From positions 3,187,332 through 3,251,331 of the forward strand of contig CM055870.1 in the NCBI GenBank assembly GCA_029582165.1: DNA of 64,000 bases. Reading direction: 5' to 3'. A model generated the notes under the pieces. That model made no database searches. It was not told the DNA's origin and worked only from the letters and a program-made list of their open reading frames with translations. A program made the translations under genes and the position numbers. Below are positions 24,291 through 36,478 of the stretch, piece by piece. The number at the start of each line of letters is the position of its first letter. Position 1 is the first letter of the stretch. The stretch comes from Portulaca oleracea (taxonomy: Eukaryota; Streptophyta; Magnoliopsida; Caryophyllales; Portulacaceae).

Positions 24291-24565
24291 CTTATGTTCG
24301 ATCTCACATGCATGCTATATTCCATTCACACCAACTTACATCTCTATGGAAAAGTACTAGTATATGGAAAATTATATATATGTGGAAAAGTACTGTATGA
24401 ACTTTGAAATCAATTTTTCTCTATAACTTCCATTCAATTCTAATTTTTAATAGAAAAATTACACATGCATGTACAAAAATTGACATATTTTGCTTTCTTT
24501 ACATTCGAAAAATATACAATATGATATAAACTATTAACATATAAAATTCAGACTCAATAATCTTA

Positions 24566-24740
24566 GTGTAATGCTGCTCCTATCAACGCTTACTTATGAG
24601 TAAAAGGTACGAAGTGACTTGACCAGCGGGAGAGTTACTACTTCTTGCTCGTCAGCCCTTTCACTTTTCAAAAAGGGATGGGGTTTGAGAAGCGAAACAA
24701 GCCTGAGTAAGGCAATTCTGCTTTAATGAACCCAAACCGA
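24566..24740. other. Second organelle-like fragment near the atpH copy
   Basis: The stretch from GCTGCTCCTATCAACGCTTA through GACCAGCGGGAGAGTTACTA to AAGCGAAACAAGCCTGAGTA has balanced composition and organelle-like words. It lies 300 bp from the atpH fragment. No gene was recognised. It may belong to the same insertion event, now split by AT-rich sequence. Confidence 0.3.
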
Positions 24741-25171
24741 ATATTTTTACTTAAATTTATTAAAATTTACTCAAATTTATGGTAAACTAGTCTAAAATTA
24801 ATCTAGTTTTATATTTGCAGTGTTTAACCTTACCTGCCCACGTACAACAAGATAGTCCCCACACCACATGAATCAATATAATTTGGAGTGAAAAGGCAAA
24901 GGAAGGTGGTCTATGTAGAGATAACATTAATTACCGAAAATTGGGCACCACAAATATAATTTAGGGGGTTTTGGCGTGAAGCTAAGAGAAGGAACAAACC
25001 TTATTTAATTTGGCTATCTGTACTTCTCTTTTATTGGCCTGCTTGAATTGTCGCCATTAAACTCTATATATATATATATATCAGTCTCACAGATTCCATG
25101 GATTGTCCTTTTATTTACATGTTTGATCTTGTTTTGCCGATAAATATCAAGCTAATTAAGTCGATCGAGAA

Positions 25172-25440
25172 TGTAACATACCGAGTATGTGGTTAAAGTG
25201 TGACTTAAAATGATTGAAATGACTACTTATATCACTACGCAAGATCTTCTTTTATCCGTCTTGTGAAGCTCTTGATTAAGCGTCTTGGTTGGGAATGAAT
25301 CAACCAGGAAGTTTTCCCACGCAATGTGTGAGCGAGGACGAATAACACTTGGAAAACCCGTGGTGATTTTGGGGCCAGTCAGCGATCCTTGAAGCAGTTA
25401 TCGATAATGTCCGTGGCCTAGGAGAGGTCGGGGCGTTACA
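25172..25440. mobile_element. Probable solo LTR with GAGAA target duplication
   Basis: A 269-bp unit begins TGTAACATACC and ends GGGGCGTTACA, so TG...CA with a 6-bp inverted TGTAAC/GTTACA. It is flanked on both sides by GAGAA (25167-25171 and 25441-25445). A 5-bp direct duplication plus TG/CA ends is the signature of an LTR left after recombination. Decayed relatives lie at about 8527 and 26271. A TIR-type MITE is the alternative, but 5-bp duplications are less usual there. Confidence 0.6.
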
Positions 25441-25826
25441 GAGAAACTTTCAAACTGCACTTGTTCAATGGGTCAAAGATGTACCTGGACCTGCAAACAT
25501 TAGTGTTAAGTTTAATTTTTGTTTATGTACAAGAACTAACTTGCCTCAAAAAATAATATTCAACAAATTATCTCATAATACTAATTTTATGTAATAAATC
25601 ATTTATATATACTAAATAATTAACATGTCAAAGTCCTTTAAAATTTGGCTAAACATAAGTAAGAACAGCGTATAATTAACTATAAAATTAGACTAAATAA
25701 AAGTAGAATATATTTGTGCACCTCCGAGATGGCCTCTGAATATAAAATACAGTGGGAATATATATAATTCTGTAAAATAACAATGATAGTTACATGCAAT
25801 AATGAGGAAATGATATTTGATATGAT

Positions 25827-25845
25827 GGTGATGGTGATGGTGATG
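25827..25845 (+). repeat. (GGTGAT)n short tandem repeat
   Basis: Three to four GGTGAT/GATGGT units in a row. Small and of no evident function. Confidence 0.6.
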
Positions 25846-25891
25846 TATGTAAAAGCAATTCTAGATTTCCTTAACTCTTGTTAATGGTTAA

Positions 25892-25945
25892 ATGATACTC
25901 CCTCCGTTCCATATTAATTGACATTTAAACTAACTTTTTTGGATC
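25892..25945. mobile_element. Truncated Stowaway end
   Basis: TACTCCCTCCGTTCCATATT followed by AATTGACATTTAAACT is a clear Stowaway terminal repeat. No opposite end was found nearby, so only one end remains. Confidence 0.4.
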
Positions 25946-26270
25946 CATCAGCTGGCTACGTACGTAGGTTGAAATCAAACCATATCTCATCCTCAAAAAA
26001 GTATGCCACTAAGATACCAATCCTTTCAACCTTAATTTCTCCTGGTTAATTATTTAATTTATTTGCCACCAAACGCAATCATCACTCTCTATTTTTATCA
26101 TTCATCCTCACGCCAGATCTAGCAAATCAATTGAATATTTTTAATTTATAATCTATCATAAAATTAATAGTAATATTAAGATATACATATGTGTACGTTT
26201 ATTTCTTGGATTTCAATGTACTACCACTGAATTACTCAAAGTTGAATGATAAGTTGGACTACTATAACTA

Positions 26271-26620
26271 TAACATCCCAAAAATGGTTGAAGGATGATC
26301 TAAAAAAATTGAAATGACTATTTAAAATGTTTTTTCCATTTAGAAGCCCATTACCATTCGTTTATTGGGTTAGGTAGGATATGATGACTCCAACCCGACT
26401 AACTTGATTGCTTGTGAACTCCATGATTAAACTTGGTTAGCTAGGAGCAATTTAGGGACGGGTGACATTGTAGGAATTTTCTCCATGTAGCATGCGAATA
26501 TAGGCGAAGCACGCTTAAATTAAAGGACTATTGGTCATTTGAGGAACCAATTGTCAATCTTTGGAACAGTTATAAGTGATGTAATCATGTATGCAACCAA
26601 GAAGAGGTCGGAACATTAAA
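26271..26620. mobile_element. Decayed relative of the solo LTR at 25172
   Basis: It begins TAACATCCCAAAAATGG, continues with AATTGAAATGACTATTT as in the 25172 element, contains TTGGTTAGCTAGGAGCAA and ends near GAAGAGGTCGGAACATTA. The same word order is seen in the 25172 copy, but the ends and target duplication are eroded. Confidence 0.4.
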
Positions 26621-27193
26621 ATAATCCAGTATATTAAAATTTGGAACTAATACAATATAAGTGTCACGTGGGAAACTATCAAATTGGTTTGGACCAACTC
26701 TTTATGGTACACTAAAATCTAAAAGATGAATAGTGTTCTACAACTAAATTCGGATTATTACAATCTAATTTCATTTATATTTTAAATTATTATTATATAT
26801 TTTAAATAATTAATGATTAAGAGTTATCCTATTATAACTAATAGTACACAATGGGGAAGTACTCGAAAGTCAAATAATGAATTGATTGTTTGGCACATAG
26901 AATTAATAGAGGAGGTCCAGCTTTAATTCACTAATTTGTCTTGGATTGATAATACTAATTTGTTTGAAGTTTCTATGATTATGCATGTAGGCTAAAAAAC
27001 AAGGGATCTTAAAGAATCTGCTGCCCTACCCAATTTAAGTCTACAATTTTGTTTTACTTTTCCCGTCAAACTGACCCAATTATTTGTCAAGTCTCCATCA
27101 CCAACAGTCCATCACCAAAACCATACATGTACTAGTTGTGTTGTGTAAAACACGTGCATCCACTAAGCTATTATATTATACACTATGTACTAA

Positions 27194-27449
27194 GGGAGCG
27201 TTTGGTAGGAATCTTAAGTAAATTTTTTCTGGAGAAAATTTCACATGACTTTTCATGGGAAAGATTTCCCTAGGAAAAATTTCCCTTAGCCCCCCTCCGA
27301 AGGAAAAATTTCCCTAGGAAAATGGACAAAGTGGTGGACCCACCGTGAAATTTTTCCCAATGACTACCCACACCCAAACACGGAGAAAATAAGTAAACTC
27401 GGGAAAATTGACCATTTCCCCGGGGGTTATTGACCAACCAAACGTACCC
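27194..27449. mobile_element. Harbinger-like MITE (GGGAGCGTTTGGT ends)
   Basis: The left end GGGAGCGTTTGGTAGGAATC and right end GACCAACCAAACGTACCC are inverted repeats. They are flanked by TAA on the left and TAG on the right, a near-match to a 3-bp duplication. The interior is GGAAAAATTTCCC-rich, itself palindromic. Confidence 0.6.
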
Positions 27450-28293
27450 TAGGCTAAAAAAAAAAAACCTTGAATTGATAGAAAATGAATAGTTTCAATT
27501 GTAATTTTACATTGTGTAGACAATTGAACTCATGTGCTAGCTGTGATGTGCTGTTTGCATGGTTATTTGGATTGATAGTTTGGAAAATGTGTGTTCGGCA
27601 AAATTAGTAGTTTTTGAAAAAAATATTTGTTAAAATTTCATTTATACCCATTATGAATAATATTTTTAGTATGATATCTGTGTAATGTTAGACAACGTAC
27701 TTTTGGACTAATGGCCCTATTTGGTGGTGGAGGTTTGGGCGTCGGTCGTCGATGCTGAGAGGGGTCGGAGGTGGTTTCTGGCGCAAGTGGGCAGACGTTT
27801 AGTGGTGGTGGGTTGGTAATGCTCGTGGTGGTGTAAGTGGTGGTGGGTAAAGGCAGAACCATTGACAAAAAGAAAAATTGTTAATTGTACATCCAACTCG
27901 TCCAACTGGGTCCCCTATTTTTTTTTGTGTAATTTAGAACCCCATAGACATGAGGAACTTCTTGGTGAATCGGGTTTATGGGTCATCCCACGTGGTCAAT
28001 AACCCAAAGATAAAGCCACTCTACTAGAAACAAGGCCGAATGACCCAATGAACTTCAACAGGCTATTCGGTGGGCTTTCTCACCGAGGCCTATTAAATTC
28101 TGGGCCGAACTTGTTTGGGCTGGGTTTTACCAGCTGTTGGGCAACCCGTTTATGTCCAAGGTGTTTTTTTCCACTCACCAAAAATGCTATTGAAACATCT
28201 CATGCTATGTGAAAAAATGCTTAGTTGACATCATATTCTATATTATATTTAGCTGTAAGATGTTACAAAGTATACAGTAATAAACTTCACTAT

Positions 28294-29556
28294 TGTTGAG
28301 TTACTCTTAATATTATAATTTTGATGCAAGATAAAAATAGATAAATAAATATGGCTAATAGAAGAAAGATATGAATTGATCATTATGATAATATTTGATA
28401 TATCATCTTGATAATATTTGATATGAATTGATCAATCATGATAATTGGGATCCATGACATCTAAGGATACAAATTGATTTGATCATTAAGATAACTTATG
28501 TACAAATTTATGTGGGGGTGTGCTAAAATAATACAAGCACAAGTATCATGATTCTTTACATGTCTACATGCATATCTTTATTGATTGATTACATTTTTAT
28601 GTGCAACTAAGTTGATTTTTTACATGCATATCTTTATTATTTAACAGCATGATATACATATATATGCATGTCAAATATATACTGCATATGCAAGGTCATG
28701 AGAAAAAGTCAGATAAATGTATTTCTTGATCGATTTGACTTCACAAAGATAATGATTGCTTGCTTTATGCATACAAGTTTGAAGTGATTATGCAAATCAA
28801 GTCTCACCATTATTAATTGATCATACTTATCATCTTGCAATACATTTACAAAAATACATGGGATACATATATATTTGCATATCAATTATGATTTATAGGG
28901 ATAACTCATCAAGAATTGAGATTATCTTGGCATATCACTTACAAGGATGACTCCACATCTCTTGCCAAAATCAAGTTATTATGTTTTGCTCTTGGAGATC
29001 ATGCATATCAAGGATGAAGAAGTTGCGAATTCGTGAATTGAGTCTTGGCCATTCAACCCTAAAGACCACTATATATACAAGGAATTCATGGTCACTCAAG
29101 ACACAAGAAACAAGACAAGCATACTACTCACTTGAGCGTTATTTCATACTATTGTTTGTGAGATCACCAAAGAATTATTGTATTACATTTCTACTTTCTA
29201 TTTGAGCCAAGAGTATTAGGGTGAGGACTAGGAGTTGAGAGGAAGACTCCTCCCACACTTAATTGAGAGGTGATATTAAGTGGTGGGTTAGATCTTGAGA
29301 GTAGAGGAGGCTCTAAGATTGTCTACGGTCCATCCTAATAAGAGCTCGAGATTCAATCCTAGAGTTGGAGAACTCTAGGCGGTGACGTACTCCATTGGGA
29401 GGAACATCGTTAACAACCACCGTGTCATTTATCATTTATTTTCCGCACTTTATTTCCGCAATTTAATTTCATATTTAAATTTACGCATCTTATTTTAATT
29501 AAATTTTTGTTTGTAATTACCCTATTCACCCCCCTCTAGGGTAATCTTATCTTTCA
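28294..29556 (+). repeat. 5' LTR of the Copia element
   Basis: 1,263 bp, TGTTGAG...CTTTCA. A TATATATA box lies at about 29070, with downstream leader sequence. It is almost identical to the 3' LTR. Hand alignment shows few substitutions but about ten short insertions or deletions, mostly in runs of one base. Confidence 0.92.
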
Positions 29557-29558
29557 AT

Positions 29559-29570
29559 TGGTATCAGAGC
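29559..29570 (+). promoter_or_regulatory. Primer-binding site, initiator tRNA-Met
   Basis: TGGTATCAGAGC two bases after the 5' LTR. It is complementary to the 3' end of initiator methionine tRNA, which primes minus-strand DNA synthesis in most plant Copia elements. Confidence 0.9.
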
Positions 29571-29610
29571 CTAACCTATTTGCGTGACTTAACCGTCTAT
29601 AGGAACGATC

Positions 29611-31020
29611 ATGGCTTTCTCTAACACAAATATGGAGGGTAGATCAACTGTTAGACCACCTCTTTTGCGGAAAAGATTTTGGTTATTGGAAAAATGCTAT
29701 GCGTATATTTATTGAATCCACTGATATGGAACTTTGGAGGATTATTGAAAAAGGCCCTTATGTTGTCCCAAAGATTAGAAATAAAGAAAACGAATTAGTG
29801 GATAAACTCGAAGAGGAATATACTAATGTTGAATGGGAAAAACTCTCAAAAAATTCTAGGGCAAAACATATTCTTTATTGTGGCTTGGATCCTAACGAAT
29901 ATAATCGTATTTCGCTTGATACATTTCGGAGATTTGGAACAAATTGGTGGTGACATATGAAGGTACGAGTCAAGTAAGAGAAACTAAGTTGAACATGTAC
30001 GTGCATCAATATGAGTTGTTCAAGATGGAGCCTAGTGAGTCAATCAAAGACATGTTCACACGATTCACCGACATCACCAACAACCTAAAATCCCTTGGCA
30101 AAGTATACACAAACGAAGAAATGGTGAGAAAAGTGCTCCGGTGCCTTCCCAAAAATAAATGGGGTCCCAAAGTTACCGCTATAGAGGAGGCACAAGATCT
30201 CAAGAAGCTTTCACTAGATGATCTTTTGGGAAAACTTCTTACCCATGAGATACATCTAGCCGAAGAAGAGAAGGAAGCATCCATCAAGAAAGGTATCGCC
30301 CTAAAGGCCGCCAAAGAGAATGATGACTCATCCGAAGAAGAAGGAGAAAGTGAAGACAATAACGACCCCCTTGCCTTGGTGGTTCGAGGTCTTCGAAAGA
30401 TGGCCCGAATGAAGAAGTACAATTCCAAAGAGAATAAAAACAAGGGATCCTCATCAAAGAGAAGTGAAAAAGCTCCTAAAGGTAAGTCCTCCAACTTTAA
30501 TAAAAATGAAACTAATAATGTTTCTTGTTATGGATGTAGTATGTCAGGGCATATGATAAAGGATTGCCCATTACTTCAAAAGTTGGAAGAATACCGCAAA
30601 CTTAAACCAAAGAAAGACAAAAAGAAGGCTATGGTCCGCTGAGTGATAGCGACTCAAGTGACAATGATAGCGATGAGGATACGGCCAACTTATGTCTAAT
30701 GGCCAAAGAAGGAATGGACAATGATGAAACCGAGTAAAGCTCGGATGAGGTAGAACTCTCTCCCCTTCATGAATACTCTAAAACTGAATTAATTGAATTT
30801 TTAATCGAGTGTGCAAAAGTAGAAGAAAAACAATCATCTAAAATTAAAAAATTAAAAAGAACGATACAAGAATTAAATGAAAAAAACTCCACCTTAGAAA
30901 AGGAGAATAACAATTATTGCAAGAGGATAGAAAATCTTGAAAAGAAAAAATGTGACTTACAAAATAAATGTGACGATAATAAACAAATAATTTTAAAATT
31001 TACAAAAGGACAAGAGAATT
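29611..31020 (+). pseudogene. gag of the Copia element, frame broken
   Basis: Starts at ATG 29611. The frame is lost at the T run 29663-29666, again near 29921-29935, and at the TGA at 30640-30642. An in-frame stop (TAA) lies near 30736. Intact pieces are 29699-29953 and 29944-30642. The latter has the gag helix-rich core and a zinc knuckle CYGCSMSGHMIKDC (CX2CX4HX4C) at about 30524-30565, the nucleic-acid-binding motif of the capsid protein. Beyond it, an acidic Ser/Asp stretch and a Lys/Glu-rich, coiled-coil-like segment (about 30780-31010) follow, as in SIRE-type gag regions. A second Cys/His cluster (KCKYC...HAYYCHH) lies at about 31149-31196. Confidence 0.8.
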
Positions 31021-31325
31021 TAGACAGCTAATTTGCACTCAACGAGCATCATTTAATAAAGAAGGGGTTGGATACAACCCATCGAGTAAAAAGAAAAATT
31101 ATAATAATTTCTTTAAACCCTCATCACATAAATCAAGTTCAAGCAAGTGTAAATATTGCTTAAGAAATGGGAATCATGCATATTATTGTCATCATAAAAT
31201 TTCAACACCTAAAATTGTTCAAATTTGGGTTCGAAAGGAACTAAACCCCTAACATGATTTCTAGTAATTGTGATGCAATTTTCAATGTAAAAGGAAGTAG
31301 AAGGGTTTGATGTTTTGTTTTGTAG

Positions 31326-34300
31326 GTGCCCTTGAAATCCAAGGAAAAACTATGGTACCTTGATAGTGGATGCTCAAGACACATGAGTGGAAATCCTTCA
31401 CTATTCTCCGAACTTAAAAGAGAATTTCATGGAACCGTCACCTTCGGAGACAAAAGTAAAGGTAAAATAATCGGCGTTGGAAAAATTGGTAAAAACTCTC
31501 AAAACTTATTAGATCATGTTTATCTCGTTGATGGGTTAAAATATAATCTTTTAAGTATATCTCAATTGTGTGATAAAGGAAATCGTGTATCTTTTGAGTC
31601 TACTCAGTGTCAAGTAGAGGACATAAAAACCGGCAAGATTAATCTCCAAGGACCTAGAATAAAAAATGTTTATGGAATTAATCTAGATGACATCCCATCT
31701 CAAAATTTATCTTGTCTTAAAACATCTCATGATGATATATGGCTTTGGCATCGTAGATTAGGACACGCTAACATGCATTCTATTAACAAATTAGTTAAAC
31801 ATGAATTAGTACGCGGTTTACCCCCTTGCAATTTTGAAAAAGATCATATATGTGATGCATGTACTAAAGGAAAACAAACACGTAGCTCATTTAAATCAAA
31901 AAATTGCATAAGCACATCTAGACCATTAGAATTGCTTCATATGGACCTTTGTGGACCTATCTCCATAGAAAGTTTAAAAGGTAGCAAATATATTCTTGTC
32001 ATAATTGATGATTTCTCACGGTTTACATGGGTATCCTTCTTAAGAGAGAAAAATGAAGCCTTTAAAGAATTTGCCAAATTATGTAAACAAATTCAAGTTT
32101 TTAAAAATTCACAAATTGTTGCTATTAGAAGTGATCATGGTAGGGAATTTGATCAAAAGTTTTTATGAGTTTTGTGCTAATCATGGTATTTCTCATAATT
32201 TTTCCGCTCCTAGAACCCCACAACAAAATGGAGTAGTAGAAAGAAAAAATCGCACTTTAGAAGACATGGCTAGAACAATGATTTGCGAAAATAATTTACC
32301 TAAATATTTTTGGGCCGAAGCGGTTAACACCGCAAATTATATCTTAAATAGATGTCTCATCCGTCCAATTTTGAAAAGGACACCTTATGAACTCTTTAAA
32401 GGACGTAAACCTAGTGTCTCATATTTTAAACCTTTTGGTTGTAAATGTTTTATTCACAATAATGGTAAAAATAATTTAGGAAAATTTGATGCTAGAAGCG
32501 ACGAAGGAATTTTTGTAGGATATTCATCTCATAGTAAAGCATACAGAGTTTTTAACAAAAGGACTAAAATTATAGAAGAAAGCATACATGTTGTTTTTGA
32601 TGAATCTAATGATGGCATGCCTAGCACCATTTCTTTTGAAGAACTCACATTAAATAAATATAATAATGATGAGGAAGAAATCTTAAACAATACACCTCAA
32701 ATAAAAGAGACCTCTCATGAAATAATTCCACCACACGAAGAAAATATTACTCGTGAAATTGAACAATCCATACATGTAGAAAATATACCTCATGAAAATA
32801 TTGATGAACAAGTGTCTCAAGAAAATGAAAAAGGGTTTAAATTTAAATCTTATCATCCTAAGGATAATCTTTTAACCGATATCTCCACAGGAATAAGAAC
32901 TCGTTCATCTTTACGAAATTTTTGTGCATTCTCCTCATTTGTTTCTCATATAGAACCTAAGAATCATCAACATGCACTAAGTGACCCAAGCTGGATTATA
33001 GCTATGCAAGAAGAATTAAGTCAATTTGAAAGAAACCAAGTATGGACTTTAACTCCCCGACCTCAAAATCATCCCGTAATTGGTACTAAATGGGTCTTTA
33101 GAAATAAATTGGATGAAAACGGAAATGTAGTAAGAAATAAAGCAAGATTAGTTGCTAAAGGGTATAATCAAGAGGAAGGTATTGACTTTGATGAAACTTT
33201 TGCTCCGGTTGCTAGATTAGAAGCTATTCGTATCCTTCTTGCTTTTGCCGCCTATATGAATATTAAACTTTACCAAATGGATGTGAAATGTGCCTTTTTA
33301 AATGGATATTTACAAGAAGAGGTATATGTAGAACAACCCCCCGGGTTTGAAGATCCTAATTTTCCTAATTATGTGTATAAATTGCAAAAAGCGCTTTATG
33401 GATTAAAACAAGCCCCAAGAGCTTGGTATGAACGTTTAAGCAAATTCTTATTAGAAAATGGTTTTTAAAGAGGTCAAATAGATAAAACCTTATTTACTAA
33501 GACTAAAGGAAAGGACTTTATAATATTACAAATTTATGTTGATGACATATTATTTGGTGCGACTAACAATGCTCTCTGAAGAATTTGCCTCCCTTATGAG
33601 TAAAGAATTTGAGATGAGTATGATGGGAGAACTTACATTCTTTCTTGGTCTCCAAATCAAACAATACAAAGATGGAATTTTTATTAGCCAAGGTAAGTAT
33701 GTTTCCGAGCTATTAAAGAAATATAAATTGGATCAAGTAAAACATGCTAAGACACCTATGGCCACAAATGAAAGATTAGATCTTGATAAAGAAGGCAAAA
33801 ATGTTGATGAAAAATTATATCGAGGCATGATAGGCTCCTTGCTTTATCTTACCGCAAGTCGTCCCGACATCATGTTTAGTGTCTGTCTATGTGCTAGATT
33901 TCAATCATGTCCCAAAGAATCCCACCTTACATGCGTTAAAAGAATCTTTCGCTACCTTGCCGGTACGAAAAATCTTGGTCTTTGGTATCCTCGAGGGGGA
34001 GATTTTGCCTTGGTTGGATACACTGACGCGGGATTATGCAGGATATAAAGTAGACAGGAAAAGTACATCAGGGACTTGCCAATTTCTTGGACAATGCCTA
34101 ATATCATGGCACTCGAAAAAGCAAAATTCTGTAGCTCTATCATCCACCGGAAGCCGAATACATCGCCACGGCGCATGTTGTGCACAACTCTTGTGGATAA
34201 GACAACAACTTCGAGACTTAGGTATGAACTTCAATAATGTCCCCATCAAGTGTGACAATAAAAGTGCAATCAACATAACCAAGAATCCGGTTCAACATTC

Positions 34301-34511
34301 TCGAACTAAACATATCGAGGTACGTCATCATTTCATTCGAGACCATGTTGAAAAAGGTAATGTCACTCTTGAGTTTGTACCAACAGATTTTCAATTAGCG
34401 GACATTTTTACTAAACCTCTTGGTGAAGATCGATTTAATTTTATTCGCCAAGAACTTGGCATGATGAACATGGATGCATTTGTTGAGGGGGAGCATTCCC
34501 TTAATTGTTAA
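31326..34511 (+). pseudogene. pol of the Copia element: protease, integrase, reverse transcriptase, RNase H, frame broken
   Basis: Order seen: protease active site YLDSGCSRHMSG (about 31356-31391); integrase zinc-binding HHCC (WHRRLGHA ... CDAC, 31745-31865) and catalytic core with DLCGP, SDHG and [12 protein letters not shown]; then the integrase C-terminal region; reverse transcriptase from KWVFRNKL (33090) with [11 protein letters not shown] and YVDD (about 33535); RNase H with the TDA motif and KSTSGTCQFLGQ; terminal LADIFTKPLG. Breaks: A run near 32155-32158, an in-frame TAA at 33466-33468, a TGA near 33577, an extra base near 34028, and a compensated pair of shifts in RNase H (about 34147-34181). 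All are tiny, while the surrounding codons stay conserved. Confidence 0.85.
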
Positions 34512-35206
34512 TACATTGGACATATTATTATATTTCTTTATTTTTTATTTTTCCTAATGTTAAATCTTGACAAATTAATTGTCATGATTTCTCATATGGA
34601 TTGTTATATATAAACATTACTGAGCACTTGAGTTGGAGTTAATTAATAATTAATTCTCCCACTCAAATTCACATGGGAATCATTTTGTATAAATTTTCTT
34701 TTCAATACTTCTTTAATTTGATCTCATCATTTTTTGACGTGTATTGAGCACCTTTTTGTACACGTATACTTGCATAGTGCATACCTGCAACTTATATTCT
34801 TGATCTCATTTTCCTTCAGACGTGTACAATATCCTTTTATTGATTCAAAATCTTCCATTTTTTGGGGATTTTTTATTGATTTTTAATCCTCCAACATATT
34901 TTCAATTCTCTTCCTTACTTCCCTTTTTCATATATTATTCTTTCCCTTGCTTTAGCAATCACATTGATTCCTTTTTATTTTCTTAACCTTGATTTTTTGT
35001 CCCATGTGAGTTCAAACATTTTACTATCTACTCTATGCATCTACTATATATTGAATAAGAAGACTTGATTATATTTATTTTTGGTTGATTCATATCTCTT
35101 TCCCTTCATAAATATCTTTTTGATGCAATACAAAAAGGGGGAGAAAAATATACATATCTAAAGGGAAAAACAATAGGGTTTTGTCTCACATCAAAAAGGG
35201 GGAGAT
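34488..35206 (+). promoter_or_regulatory. 3' untranslated part with multiple polypurine tracts
   Basis: Purine boxes with GGGGGAG occur at about 34486-34492 (GAGGGGGAG), 35134-35145 (AAAAAGGGGGAGA) and 35194-35205 (AAAAAGGGGGAGA, immediately before the 3' LTR). The last is the polypurine tract priming plus-strand synthesis. Between RNase H and the LTR there are about 700 bp without an envelope-like frame. Multiple GGGGGAG boxes are a described trait of Sireviruses. Confidence 0.75.
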
Positions 35207-36478
35207 TGTTGAGTTACTCTTAATATTATAATTTTGATGCAAGACAAAAATAGATAAATAAATATGGCTAATAGAAGAAAGATATGAATTGATCATTATG
35301 ATAATATTTGATATATCATCTTGATAATATTTGATATGAATTGATCAATCATGATAATTGGGATCCATGACATCTAAGGATACAAATTGATTTGATCATT
35401 AAGATAACTTATGTACAAATTTATGTGGGGGTGTGCTAAAATAATATAAGCACAAGTATCATGATTCTTTACATGTCTACATGCATATCTTTATTGATTG
35501 ATTACATTTTTATGTGCAACTAAGTTGATTTTTACATGCATATCTTTATTATTTAACAAAGATGATATACATATATATGCATGTCAAATATATACTGCAT
35601 ATACGCAAGGTCATGAGAAAAAGTCAATAAATGTATTTCTTGATCGATTTGACATCTCACAAAGATAATGATTGCTTGCTTTATGCATACAAGTTTGAAG
35701 TGATTATGCAAATCAAGTCTCACCATTATTAATTGATCATACTTATCATCTTGCAATACATTTACAAAAAAATACATGGGATACATATATATTTGCATAT
35801 CAATTATGATTTATAGGGATAACTCATCAAGAATTGAGATTATCTTGGCATATCACTTACAAGGATGACTCCCACATCTCTTGCCAAAATCAAGTTATTA
35901 TGTTTTGCTCTTGGAGATCATGCATATCAAGGATGAAGAAGTTGCCGAATTCGGTGAATTGAGTCTTGGCCATTCAACCCTAAAGACCACTATATATACA
36001 AGGAATTCATGGTCACTCAAGACACAAGAAACAAGACAAGCATACTACTCACTTGAACGTTATTTCATACTATTGTTTGTGAGATCACCAAAGAATTATT
36101 GTATTACATTTCTACTTTCTATTTGAGCCAAGAGTATTAGGGTGAGGACTAGGAGTTGAGAGGAAGACTCCTCCCACACTTAATTGAGAGGTGATATTAA
36201 GTGGTGGGTTAGATCTTGAGAGTAGAGGAGGCCAAGATTGTCTACTTCACCCATCCTAATAAGAGCTCGAGATTCAATCCTAGAGTTGGAGAACTCTAGG
36301 CGACGCATCTACTCCATTGGGAGGAACATCGTTAACAACCACCGTGTCATTTATCATTTATTTTCCGCACTTTATTTCCGCAATTTAATTTCATATTTAA
36401 ATTTACGCATCTTATTTTAATTAAATTTTTGTTTGTAATTACCCTATTCACCCCCCTCTAGGGTAATCTTATCTTTCA
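35207..36478 (+). repeat. 3' LTR of the Copia element
   Basis: 1,272 bp, starting TGTTGAG right after the polypurine tract and ending CTTTCA before the ACTAT duplication. Compared by eye with the 5' LTR it has only a handful of base changes (e.g. AAGACAAAA for AAGATAAAA) but more than ten one- or few-base length differences. Confidence 0.92.

Larger units (their letters stand above)
28294..36478 (+). mobile_element. Complete Ty1/Copia LTR retrotransposon, SIRE/Maximus (Sirevirus-type) lineage
   Basis: An 8,185-bp element with two long LTRs (28294-29556 and 35207-36478) starting TGTTGAG and ending CTTTCA, bracketed by a perfect 5-bp target duplication ACTAT (28289-28293 and 36479-36483). The order gag, protease, integrase, reverse transcriptase, RNase H is that of Copia. 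Features pointing to the Sirevirus lineage are LTRs over 1.2 kb, a gag with CCHC knuckle followed by a Ser/Asp-rich stretch, the DSGCSRHM protease motif, integrase wording of the SIRE type, and several GGGGGAG purine boxes before the 3' LTR. The assignment is from remembered family traits. Coding frames carry many small breaks, so the copy is non-autonomous as read, although the LTRs are still very similar, implying a recent insertion. Confidence 0.92.

Noticed and set aside
28981..29205. 74-codon frame in the 5' LTR, repeated at 35881-36126 in the 3' LTR
   Set aside because: Lies wholly in the LTR leader, differs between LTRs through frame-shifting indels, and encodes nothing recognisable.
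30006..30494. 162-codon antisense frame in gag
   Set aside because: Serine/leucine-rich mirror of the Lys/Glu-rich gag sequence; no independent evidence.
28840..36125. Possible CRISPR-like or satellite array from recurring blocks
   Set aside because: The recurrence is just the two LTRs of one Copia element, about 6.9 kb apart.
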